A stretch of DNA of 16,203 nt from DATEMK01 sp039914625. Its GTDB lineage: Bacteria; Bacteroidota; Bacteroidia; AKYH767-A; OLB10. The position numbers and the translations under genes are program-made. Within the stretch, counting starts at the first letter, position 1. Every line of letters begins with the position of its first letter. Location of the stretch: assembly GCA_039914625.1 (NCBI GenBank), contig JBDSOU010000091.1:1-16203 (forward strand), given 5' to 3'. This document shows positions 1-5,736 of this stretch, in pieces. A model generated the notes under the pieces. That model was given only the letters and a program-made list of their open reading frames with translations, ran no database searches and was not told where the DNA came from.

Positions 1-20
1 ACAGTTTCTTAAGAATTTTA

Positions 21-52
21 TTTGGTTGTTATAATAATAAGGTGTACTTTCG
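21..52 (+). promoter_or_regulatory. Putative Bacteroidetes-type promoter for the T9SS protein gene
   Basis: A TTTG at 21-24 (-33 element) is followed after 20 bases by TACTTTCG at 45-52, which differs from the TAnnTTTG -7 consensus at one position. The spacing suits the Bacteroidetes primary sigma factor. The box lies about 45 bases before the ATG at 98, leaving room for an untranslated leader that includes the octamer array. The mismatch makes this a moderate call. Confidence 0.35.
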
Positions 53-64
53 GGATGGGAAAAT

Positions 65-96
65 GATTTGAAGATTTGTTGATTTGAAGATTTGAA
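65..96 (+). repeat. Octamer tandem array (GATTTGAA x4) abutting a start codon
   Basis: Four consecutive 8-base units (65-72, 73-80, 81-88, 89-96). Three read GATTTGAA and the second reads GATTTGTT. The next 8 bases, 97-104, are GATGAAAA, so the ATG of the following gene sits where a fifth unit would be. The array occupies the leader just before translation starts, where a ribosome binding site would be expected; no Shine-Dalgarno sequence is present. Confidence 0.8.
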
Positions 97-97
97 G

Positions 98-1741
98 ATG
101 AAAAAAATATTTATAAAGATTGTTTTGGTTTTTGGTTGCGGGGTTTTTGTTAGTGATTGCTATTCGCAGAATCCTTTGGTGAAGCAGTGGGATAAGAGGT
201 TTGGGGGGACAAATGAAGACAATCTTACTTCCCTTCAGCAAACTTCGGACGGAGGATATATTCTCAGTGGATTTTCTTTGTCTGGTATTGGGGGAAATAA
301 AACACAAGCTCTTCGGGGAAGTTTTGATTATTGGATTGTCAAGATTGATTCCATTGGCAATATGGAATGGGATAAAGATTTTGGTGGTATCGGAATAGAT
401 TATCTCCATTCTTTACAACAAACTGGTGATGAAGGATATATTCTCGCAGGATATTCTACTTCTGACAGCAGTGGGGATAAAACCCAGCCAAATTGGGATA
501 CTATCCAATATACATATGATTATTGGATAGTTAAGTTAGATTCTATTGGTAATAAAGAATGGGATAAGGATTTCGGAGGGACAGCTGGCGATCAACTGTT
601 TTCTATACAGCAGACTACTGATGGTGGGTATATCCTTGGAGGATTTTCTTATTCAGGTATAAGCGGAGATAAAACACAAGCGAAATGGGGAGGTTATGAT
701 TACTGGATAATTAAAATTGATTCACTGGGTAATAAACAATGGGATAAAGATTTTGGTGGTTGGGGTGATGATTTCCTGATAAATGTAAAACAAACATCTG
801 ATGGTGGTTATATTTTAGGGGGGGATTCCAACTCTGATAGTAGTGGAAATAAAACACAGAACAACTGGGATATAACTCATCAGTCTTCAGATTTTTGGAT
901 CGTAAAAATTGATTCGCTTGGTAATAAACAATGGGATAGAGTATTTGGGGGAACAAATGATGATCTTGTTAATTCTTTGGAGGTAACTGCTGATGGAGGC
1001 TATATTCTCGGAGGGTTTTCTGCTTCTGATAGTAGCGGCAATAAAACTCAGGCAACTTGGGGAGATTACGATTACTGGATTATAAAGATTGATTCGCTTG
1101 GTAATAAACAATGGGATAAAGATTTTGGAGGATCAGGTGCTGAAGAACTTTACAATATTTTTATAGTAGATGATGGCGGATATTTGCTTTCGGGGGATTC
1201 CTATTCTCCCATAAGCGGGGATAAAACAGAAAATAACCTTGGACAAGAGCAAAGTTGGATAGTAAAAACCGATTCAATAGGTAATAAACTTTGGGATAAA
1301 ACATTATTTACTCTGGGGCATGATGAAATTGGATTAGCTATTCAAACTAATGATGGATGTTATGCAATGGCAAATATGACATATGCAGGAATAGGCGGAT
1401 ATAAAACCCAATCTTCTTGGGCAAGCACTGATTATTGGATCATAAAATTCTGTGATACTACATTAACAACCTCAATTACCAATTTTCAATTTTCAATTTT
1501 CATTCTTCAATTATTTCCCAACCCCGCCACCTCCACCATCCAACTAACCTTTAATACAAAAGAAAAAACAAAGGTGCAAATAGAAATAATAAATGTGATG
1601 GGGGAAAGGGTTTTTAAATCCCAAATCGTAAATCCCAAATCCCAAATCAACCTGGATGTTTCGTTTCTTGCAAAAGGGATTTATGTGGTGCGGGCGGGTG
1701 ATGGAGTCAGGTGGGAGCATAAGAAATTGGTGGTGGAATGA
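98..1741 (+). CDS. Secreted seven-repeat (likely beta-propeller) protein with T9SS type A sorting domain
   Basis: The ATG at 98 gives 547 residues; a TTG at 92 would add only two and lies in the octamer array. Residues 1-24 form a signal peptide (two lysines, hydrophobic core, end near CYSQ). Seven repeats follow, starting near residues 30, 90, 154, 214, 278, 338 and 398. Each opens with a WDKxFGG-like motif, has a central DGGYILxG and ends with DYWIVKIDSxGNK. Repeat length alternates 60, 64, 60, 64, 60, 60. Seven blades of this size suggest a beta-propeller (inference). Residues 472-547 are a T9SS type A domain: PNPA at 474-477, NVMGERVF, then a LAKGIYVV strand and basic tail. The product should cross the outer membrane by T9SS and be released or surface-attached. 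Ligand and function are not recognisable. Two heptamer arrays lie inside the gene, one just before and one inside the sorting domain. Confidence 0.85.
   Translation: MKKIFIKIVLVFGCGVFVSDCYSQNPLVKQWDKRFGGTNEDNLTSLQQTSDGGYILSGFSLSGIGGNKTQALRGSFDYWIVKIDSIGNMEWDKDFGGIGIDYLHSLQQTGDEGYILAGYSTSDSSGDKTQPNWDTIQYTYDYWIVKLDSIGNKEWDKDFGGTAGDQLFSIQQTTDGGYILGGFSYSGISGDKTQAKWGGYDYWIIKIDSLGNKQWDKDFGGWGDDFLINVKQTSDGGYILGGDSNSDSSGNKTQNNWDITHQSSDFWIVKIDSLGNKQWDRVFGGTNDDLVNSLEVTADGGYILGGFSASDSSGNKTQATWGDYDYWIIKIDSLGNKQWDKDFGGSGAEELYNIFIVDDGGYLLSGDSYSPISGDKTENNLGQEQSWIVKTDSIGNKLWDKTLFTLGHDEIGLAIQTNDGCYAMANMTYAGIGGYKTQSSWASTDYWIIKFCDTTLTTSITNFQFSIFILQLFPNPATSTIQLTFNTKEKTKVQIEIINVMGERVFKSQIVNPKSQINLDVSFLAKGIYVVRAGDGVRWEHKKLVVE
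1480..1514 (+). repeat. Heptamer array CAATTTT x5 inside the T9SS protein gene
   Basis: Five consecutive 7-base units run from 1480. The first three are exactly CAATTTT, then CATTCTT and CAATTAT. The array encodes the linker that joins the last repeat to the sorting domain (residues about NFQFSIFILQLF). Its total of 35 bases is not a multiple of three, so gain or loss of one unit would put the sorting domain out of frame. Confidence 0.8.
1614..1648 (+). repeat. Heptamer array CCAAATC x5 inside the T9SS sorting domain
   Basis: Five 7-base units end in AAATC: TTAAATC, CCAAATC, GTAAATC, CCAAATC, CCAAATC. They encode about FKSQIVNPKSQIN, a stretch lying between the GERVF strand and the LAKGIYVV strand of the sorting domain, where members of this family usually have a short turn. 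The unit differs from the CAATTTT array about 100 bases upstream in the same gene, but the period is the same. Confidence 0.8.
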
Positions 1742-1769
1742 TCAATAATTAATAATCAAATACTATTAT

Positions 1770-1777
1770 TATATTTG
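1770..1777 (+). promoter_or_regulatory. -7 promoter box TATATTTG of the higBA module
   Basis: An exact TAnnTTTG match 22 bases before the higB ATG at 1800. No convincing -33 TTTG is seen 17-20 bases upstream. The same 8 bases (TATATTTG) form the putative -7 box of the second toxin-antitoxin module on the minus strand at 5598-5605. Confidence 0.5.
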
Positions 1778-1799
1778 CCGTTACTATCGTAAAGCGTTT

Positions 1800-2084
1800 A
1801 TGATTATTTCTTTCGGCTCTGATGAAACTGAAAAAGTATGGAATGGCGAACAGGTAAAAAAACTTCCTTATGAAATTCAAAATATCTCGAGAAGAAAGTT
1901 GAGGATGTTGAACAACGCAATCAATATTGCTGATCTGAAAATTCCGCCTGCAAACAGACTTGAAAAATTAAGCGGTAAATTAAAAGAATATTACAGCATC
2001 CGGATTAATGATCAATGGCGAATCATATTTAAGTGGGATAAAGGAAATGCAACAGAAGCAGAAATAACGGATTATCATTCATAA
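1800..2084 (+). CDS. higB: HigB-type toxin (RelE/ParE superfamily mRNA interferase)
   Basis: 94 residues, the normal HigB length. The C-terminal half carries the family pattern: IPPANRLEKL (residues about 48-57), then a KEYYSIRINDQWRIIFKW strand pair and a final ITDYH strand. Known HigB proteins bind ribosomes and cut translated mRNA; that activity is inferred here from family membership. The ATG at 1800 was chosen because it gives the full-length fold and follows an exact -7 box. The gene is followed after one base by higA; this toxin-first order is the hallmark of higBA modules, whereas most type II modules put the antitoxin first. Expression is probably repressed by HigA binding at the promoter region 1770-1800. 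Confidence 0.85.
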   Translation: MIISFGSDETEKVWNGEQVKKLPYEIQNISRRKLRMLNNAINIADLKIPPANRLEKLSGKLKEYYSIRINDQWRIIFKWDKGNATEAEITDYHS

Positions 2085-2085
2085 T

Positions 2086-2385
2086 ATGCGAAAACTCAGA
2101 AATATTCACCCGGGCGAAGTTTTGATGGAAGAGTTTCTCAAACCATTAAACATATCTCCATACAGGCTTTCAAAAGATATTGGAATTTCAAAAACACATG
2201 TTTATGAAATCACCAAAGGAAACCGAAGTATGACTGCGGACAGTGCCTTACGCTTAAGCATCTATTTTGGAAACTCCCCCAAATTCTGGCTTGGGCTACA
2301 GGGTGATTTTGACATTGAAGAAGAAAAATTTTATCAAAAGAAAATCTTAAAAACTATTTTACATTTTCGCGATCATGCTGCTTGA
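2086..2385 (+). CDS. higA: HigA-type antitoxin (XRE helix-turn-helix)
   Basis: 99 residues. It starts one base after the higB stop, so the two are co-translated. The N-terminal IHPGEVLMEEFLKPL motif and the helix-turn-helix segment ISPYRLSKDIGISKTHVYEI (residues about 24-43), followed by a NSPKFWLGLQ segment, are characteristic of the HigA/VapI antidote family. It should bind HigB and autoregulate the operon. The tail after the DNA-binding domain is short. The gene is probably terminated by the hairpin at 2426-2458. Confidence 0.85.
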   Translation: MRKLRNIHPGEVLMEEFLKPLNISPYRLSKDIGISKTHVYEITKGNRSMTADSALRLSIYFGNSPKFWLGLQGDFDIEEEKFYQKKILKTILHFRDHAA

Positions 2386-2425
2386 TTTTTTTAACAATAT
2401 TTAAAGACTTTCAAATCAGCCAACA

Positions 2426-2458
2426 AAAAAGCCGTCCTTCTGAGAAGAACGGCTTTTT
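2426..2458. terminator. Two-way intrinsic terminator between higA and the DUF6799-like gene
   Basis: Left arm 2426-2440 (five A then GCCGTCCTTC) pairs with right arm 2444-2458 (GAAGAACGGC then five T) around a 3-base loop. The only mismatch, 2436 with 2448, is C-A on the plus strand but a G-U pair in the minus-strand transcript. The hairpin is flanked by A and T runs, so it can stop transcription from both directions: higA coming from the left and the gene at 2474-2908 coming from the right. Confidence 0.85.
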
Positions 2459-2473
2459 CATTAAGCTTACTTT

Positions 2474-2908
2474 TTACTTTGCATCCATTGATTTAGGCTC
2501 TTTCTTCTTATCCATCATTTTCATGCCGGCATGCATTTTTTCGCAATCGCCAACCATTCCCATCATATCGCAACACTGACCGTTTGCCATTTGTGTTTTT
2601 GCGCCTTCTTTGGGAGTAATTTCACCTTTTGCAGAAATAACAGTTCCGTTTTTCAGGGTTACATCTGCTTTCTGAGCGGTAGCATCAGTGCCGGTGCAAT
2701 GCATAAGAGCATTGTCCTTCATCATGTAACACTGATGCATTGGCATGGCAGTGTGGTCTCCTGTCATCGTTGTCGGGGGAGCAGATGAAGCAGGTGCAGT
2801 AGCCGGTGTTGGAGGCGTTGCAGGCGTTGCGGTTTTTGCGTCATCAGTTTGAGCAAATACTGCTGAAGAAGTTAATACCGCAGCAATGATTACAAATAGT
2901 TTTTTCAT
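2474..2908 (-). CDS. Secreted Met/Cys-rich DUF6799-like protein
   Basis: 144 residues. A signal peptide covers residues 1-19 or so (KK, hydrophobic core, AVFA then Q). Next comes a low-complexity Pro/Ala/Thr linker (about 26-48), then a domain with MHQCYMMKDNALMHC (58-71) and DVTLKNGTVISAKGEITP (82-99). This matches the DUF6799 pattern known from Bacteroidetes, where a met-rich KDG motif precedes a TLxNGTxV strand. The C-terminus has CCDMMGM and CEKMHAGMKMM. Five cysteines (60, 71, 112, 113, 122), several histidines and many methionines suggest soft-metal (copper-like) binding, but this is inference. It is a single gene with its own likely promoter at 2954-2983 and a terminator at 2426-2458. 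Its function is unknown. Confidence 0.7.
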   Translation of the reverse strand: MKKLFVIIAAVLTSSAVFAQTDDAKTATPATPPTPATAPASSAPPTTMTGDHTAMPMHQCYMMKDNALMHCTGTDATAQKADVTLKNGTVISAKGEITPKEGAKTQMANGQCCDMMGMVGDCEKMHAGMKMMDKKKEPKSMDAK

Positions 2909-2953
2909 AATTTTTTCTTGTTAATTGTTGTTTTAAATAATTAATAATTTCTG

Positions 2954-2983
2954 TAAAGGTAACTAAAAATATTAGAAAACAAA
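2954..2983 (-). promoter_or_regulatory. Putative promoter for the DUF6799-like gene
   Basis: On the minus strand, TTTG (2983-2980) is followed after 18 bases by TACCTTTA (2961-2954), one mismatch from TAnnTTTG. This would place the transcript start about 40 bases before the ATG at 2908. The spacing is right, but the last base of the -7 box is not the consensus G. Confidence 0.35.
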
Positions 2984-3015
2984 ATACCAATGTGAAGAAG
3001 CAATGATCAATTTCC

Positions 3016-3057
3016 AACTACCAAGTTACGGTTTATGATTTACTACTTATAAATTTT
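3016..3057. repeat. Decayed heptamer array after the OmpA-like gene
   Basis: From 3023 five consecutive 7-base units keep T-T at positions 4-5 and mostly A at position 6: AAGTTAC, GGTTTAT, GATTTAC, TACTTAT, AAATTTT. A weaker unit, AACTACC, precedes them at 3016-3022. It sits about 11 bases past the stop codon of the gene at 3069-5012. It is degenerate, and is called mainly because clear arrays of the same period occur elsewhere in the window. Confidence 0.4.
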
Positions 3058-3068
3058 GACTTATATAT

Positions 3069-5012
3069 TCAATTCTTGACAGCGGTTATCGTAAATTCGG
3101 TTCTCCTGTTTTGGGCACGTCCTTCTTCTTTCTCGTTGGCTGCCAATGGTTTGGTTTCGCCATAACCTTTAAAAGTTAAGCGGGCAGCTTCCACACCACC
3201 CTTCAGAAGATAATCGTAAACTGACTTTGCTCTTTTTTCAGAAAGCGCCTGGTTACTTTTATCATCTCCCACATTATCGGTATGACCGCTTACTTCCATT
3301 GTCACTTTGGGATTGTGTTTCAGAAAAGCAATCATTTTATTCAATTCCGGGAAAGATTCAGATGCAAGATCAAAAGAATTGGTCTGGAAAAAAATATTTT
3401 TTAAAACCACCTTCTCTCCCGCTTTTGCCGGACTTAAGGGTATGTCCAATTGGTAAGCATTCTTTCTGTCAGCGGGATTTTTGCAGCTGAAATGATCTGA
3501 ATAAAAAATATACCCTTCTTTTGAAACATTTAGTGCATAATCCTTTCCGGATGGCAGGCACACCAAGAATTCGCCATTGGTTTTATCGGAAAACGAATTA
3601 GCAATGATTTTACCGTTTGCAATATCTATTACTTCAAAGTCTGCTTCGACAGGTGCAAGCGAATTTTTGTCCTTTACAGATCCTTTCACATAGCTGACTG
3701 AAATGGGGCGGGCTTCAGGATAAAGTTCAAAAGAATAAATATCAAAACCACCTTTTCCTTTAAAATAAGAGGAAGCAAAAAAGGCCATATCACCCGATGC
3801 ATTCACAAATAAACTGCTTTCATCAGAGGTGGTGTTAATCGGATAACCAAGATTAACAGGGGTCTGCCATTTGCCGTCATCGCCCACACGTGAATAAAAC
3901 AAATCCGTCCCCCCCATTCCGGGATGTCCGTCAGAAGAAAAATACATGGTGTGATTATCGGGATGAATAAAAGGCGAAAATTCATCCTCCGGGGTGTTTA
4001 TAACTGGTCCCATATTTTCAGGAGCATTCCATGAACCATTTTCGTTCTTCGATGTTTTCCATATATCCTTACCACCTAAACCACCGGGGCGCGAACTGAT
4101 AAAATAAATTGTTTTTCCATCAGCAGAAATTGATGGCTGCGAATCCCAACTGTCAGAATTCACGGTGGTTCCCATATTAACCGGAGGCGACCAACGACCA
4201 CCCGACCTCCGTGAAAAATAAAGATCACATCCTTTATAGCCTTCCCGGTTACAGGCAGTGAAATAAACAAACATTCCGTCAGGTGAAATGCAATGCGCTC
4301 CTTCATTCCCGGCAGTATTGATAGGTTCACCCAAATTACGCGCTTCCATCCATTTACCATTTTCTTTTTTTGAAATATAAAAATCTTCGTTGTAATCTTT
4401 TCGCCCTAACCTGTCAGTCCCCATCACTCTTCTGCGTGTATAAACTAAAGTCTGATCATCAGCAGTCAATGCCGGAAGGTATTCATCCACTTCAGAGTTA
4501 ATGCTGTCGCCAAGATTAACAGGATTAAACGGAACAGGATGCTTTACAGCGTAAGAAGCAAAATTGCAAATCTTCACCAATTTTTCCGCCTTTTCTCTTA
4601 AATCCATTGTGCGCGATTTGTAACTGAGAAAAATATCAAGATGCGCTTTGGCTGAATCAAATTCATTCATCTGCATTTCAGCTTTGGCAAGGTTCATAAA
4701 ATTCTGTGGAAAATAACCGGGATCAATTTTTAATGCAGTTTTATAATGTTCAGCCGACTTGTCAAATTGTTTTACATCCGTATAAATATCGGCAATCAAA
4801 ATATGGGCTTCAAGGAAATTATTATCTTCTTTCAATGCTTTTTCCAATTCTGAAATTGCCTGCTCATTTTGTTTTGAATCATAATATTGAGTAGCACGCT
4901 TGAATGAATTAATTGCCCCTTTTGATTTAGTGCGGAATTCGTAATCTTTTTGGGCATATGAAATGGTGAAAGCAACCTGTAGAGAGAAGAATAGTAAAAG
5001 AAATTTTTTCAT
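3069..5012 (-). CDS. OmpA-family protein with TPR, PD40 propeller and regulatory domain (PorE-like)
   Basis: 647 residues. Signal peptide 1-20, ending SYA-Q, with no lipobox cysteine. TPR repeats occupy about 33-145. Five PD40 blades follow, each with an SxDGxxxYFxS-like strand near 183, 242, 296, 350 and 405. A carboxypeptidase-regulatory-like domain spans about 440-528. OmpA_C (535-645) includes GHTDN, LSEKRA, GYGETKP and NRRTEF. Asp579 and Arg594, 15 apart, match the pair that grips diaminopimelate in OmpA domains, so it should bind peptidoglycan in the periplasm. Domain order matches Porphyromonas gingivalis PorE, a T9SS component, but PorE is a lipoprotein and Bacteroidetes carry several similar paralogues, so the T9SS role is only suggestive. 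No porP/sprF neighbour is present. The ATG lies 8 bases after the toxin gene at 5021-5365, implying co-transcription with that module. Confidence 0.85.
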   Translation of the reverse strand: MKKFLLLFFSLQVAFTISYAQKDYEFRTKSKGAINSFKRATQYYDSKQNEQAISELEKALKEDNNFLEAHILIADIYTDVKQFDKSAEHYKTALKIDPGYFPQNFMNLAKAEMQMNEFDSAKAHLDIFLSYKSRTMDLREKAEKLVKICNFASYAVKHPVPFNPVNLGDSINSEVDEYLPALTADDQTLVYTRRRVMGTDRLGRKDYNEDFYISKKENGKWMEARNLGEPINTAGNEGAHCISPDGMFVYFTACNREGYKGCDLYFSRRSGGRWSPPVNMGTTVNSDSWDSQPSISADGKTIYFISSRPGGLGGKDIWKTSKNENGSWNAPENMGPVINTPEDEFSPFIHPDNHTMYFSSDGHPGMGGTDLFYSRVGDDGKWQTPVNLGYPINTTSDESSLFVNASGDMAFFASSYFKGKGGFDIYSFELYPEARPISVSYVKGSVKDKNSLAPVEADFEVIDIANGKIIANSFSDKTNGEFLVCLPSGKDYALNVSKEGYIFYSDHFSCKNPADRKNAYQLDIPLSPAKAGEKVVLKNIFFQTNSFDLASESFPELNKMIAFLKHNPKVTMEVSGHTDNVGDDKSNQALSEKRAKSVYDYLLKGGVEAARLTFKGYGETKPLAANEKEEGRAQNRRTEFTITAVKN

Positions 5013-5020
5013 TTGGGCAA

Positions 5021-5365
5021 TTATTGGTTTCTTGATTCAATAAGTTTTTTTATTTCAGAATTTGAAAGTGATGCTGTTTCAGACTTATCATAAATTGAAA
5101 TCATGAAAACAGTGGTCATATCCTTAATGATAAAATGTGATTCAAGGTAAGTAATCACTCTTAATCCTCCGCGCTTTCCTTTCCCTTTACTTTTTACAGC
5201 TAATCTTATTTTAAAGGCATTTTTTCCAATGGAAGCACCAAAACTTTCTCCATTTTTTAATTCCGTTTCAAGTTTATAAAAATCTTTTTTTAGTGAAGGA
5301 TATTTTTTAAAAAGCCTCTTAAATTCATTTTCAAAATTTCGGCTGGAAACTACATTATAATCCAT
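5021..5365 (-). CDS. RelE/ParE-family toxin
   Basis: 114 residues. The sequence follows a RelE-type pattern seen in Bacteroidetes addiction modules: an N-terminal NFENEFKRLFKKYPSLKKD helix, a central KIRLAVKSKGKGKRGGLRVI stretch with a dense run of lysines and arginines, and a VFMISIYDKSE strand followed by a C-terminal SNSEIKKLI helix. Such toxins usually cut mRNA on the ribosome; the target here is not visible. Its start overlaps the upstream antitoxin gene by 11 bases, so translation is coupled. The OmpA-family gene begins 8 bases after its stop. The TAA at 5023-5021 is the stop. Confidence 0.8.
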   Translation of the reverse strand: MDYNVVSSRNFENEFKRLFKKYPSLKKDFYKLETELKNGESFGASIGKNAFKIRLAVKSKGKGKRGGLRVITYLESHFIIKDMTTVFMISIYDKSETASLSNSEIKKLIESRNQ

Positions 5366-5573
5366 CCAAAAATTTTCTTAAAGATTTCCCCTTTTTCTTC
5401 CCTGACTGAATAAGCCGCACTTCATTCATCGCATCTTTAATTCCTAAAAGAATCTCCACCTTCTTTTTCATTTTTTCATAATCGGACTGAAATTTTTTCC
5501 ATTGTTGAACAGGAATCACAACATCTTTTAGATTGCCGTGACTGTCGGTAACGTAATTAAAGTCAAAATTCAT
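5355..5573 (-). CDS. Antitoxin of the RelE-type module
   Basis: 72 residues. The N-terminal half contains DSHGNLKDVVIPVQQWKKF, a strand followed by the IPxxxW pattern of small Bacteroidetes antitoxins that pair with RelE-type toxins. The C-terminal half is a highly charged helix (about 30-50) ending GKKKGKSLRKFLDGL, the probable toxin-binding arm. Antitoxin comes first and overlaps the toxin by 11 bases, the usual type II order and the opposite of the higBA module 3 kb away. No clear helix-turn-helix is seen; DNA binding would have to come from the small N-terminal fold. The family is not named with certainty. Confidence 0.7.
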   Translation of the reverse strand: MNFDFNYVTDSHGNLKDVVIPVQQWKKFQSDYEKMKKKVEILLGIKDAMNEVRLIQSGKKKGKSLRKFLDGL

Positions 5574-5597
5574 TTTTAAATAGTTTTTATTATTTCA

Positions 5598-5605
5598 CAA
5601 ATATA
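5598..5605 (-). promoter_or_regulatory. -7 promoter box TATATTTG of the antitoxin-toxin-ompA unit
   Basis: Read on the minus strand this is an exact TAnnTTTG, 24 bases before the antitoxin ATG (5573). No good -33 element is visible. Because the gaps between the three leftward genes are an 11-base overlap and 8 bases, this may also be the main promoter of the OmpA-family gene; no exact -7 box was found on the minus strand in the 100 bases before that gene. Confidence 0.5.
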
Positions 5606-5707
5606 ATTGATTTATTGTTTTGCTTTTTTAGCAGCCTTGAAAGTACAATGAATAAACTTGATTAGGTTAATCTACGTTCTCAATAGGGTTCAATATCTAT
5701 AATTAAA

Positions 5708-5715
5708 TATCTTTG
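5708..5715 (+). promoter_or_regulatory. -7 promoter box TATCTTTG of the M3 peptidase gene
   Basis: An exact TAnnTTTG match ending 21 bases before the ATG at 5737. It could drive the whole rightward run of genes to 11739. The -33 region shows no clear TTTG. Confidence 0.5.
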
Positions 5716-5736
5716 CGCTCCTTAAAAATCCGGTAA

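Noticed and set aside
92..97. TTG start for the T9SS protein
   Set aside because: It adds only two residues (MK) before the ATG at 98 and lies within the octamer repeat; ATG gives a standard MKKIF signal peptide start.
711..1111. Two minus-strand open frames with repeated YPIVYY-like peptides
   Set aside because: They are the antisense of the repeats in the T9SS protein gene; the plus strand has a signal peptide, repeats and a sorting domain.
1743..1763. Possible further heptamer array (CAATAAT, TAATAAT, CAAATAC)
   Set aside because: Only three poor units in very AT-rich DNA; cannot be told from chance.
2382..2579. Plus-strand frame after higA
   Set aside because: It runs through the terminator hairpin and into the antisense of the DUF6799-like gene; no similarity or start signal.
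3069..5012. Naming this gene porE
   Set aside because: Domain order matches PorE, but there is no lipobox cysteine and no porP/sprF neighbour, and similar paralogues are common in Bacteroidetes.
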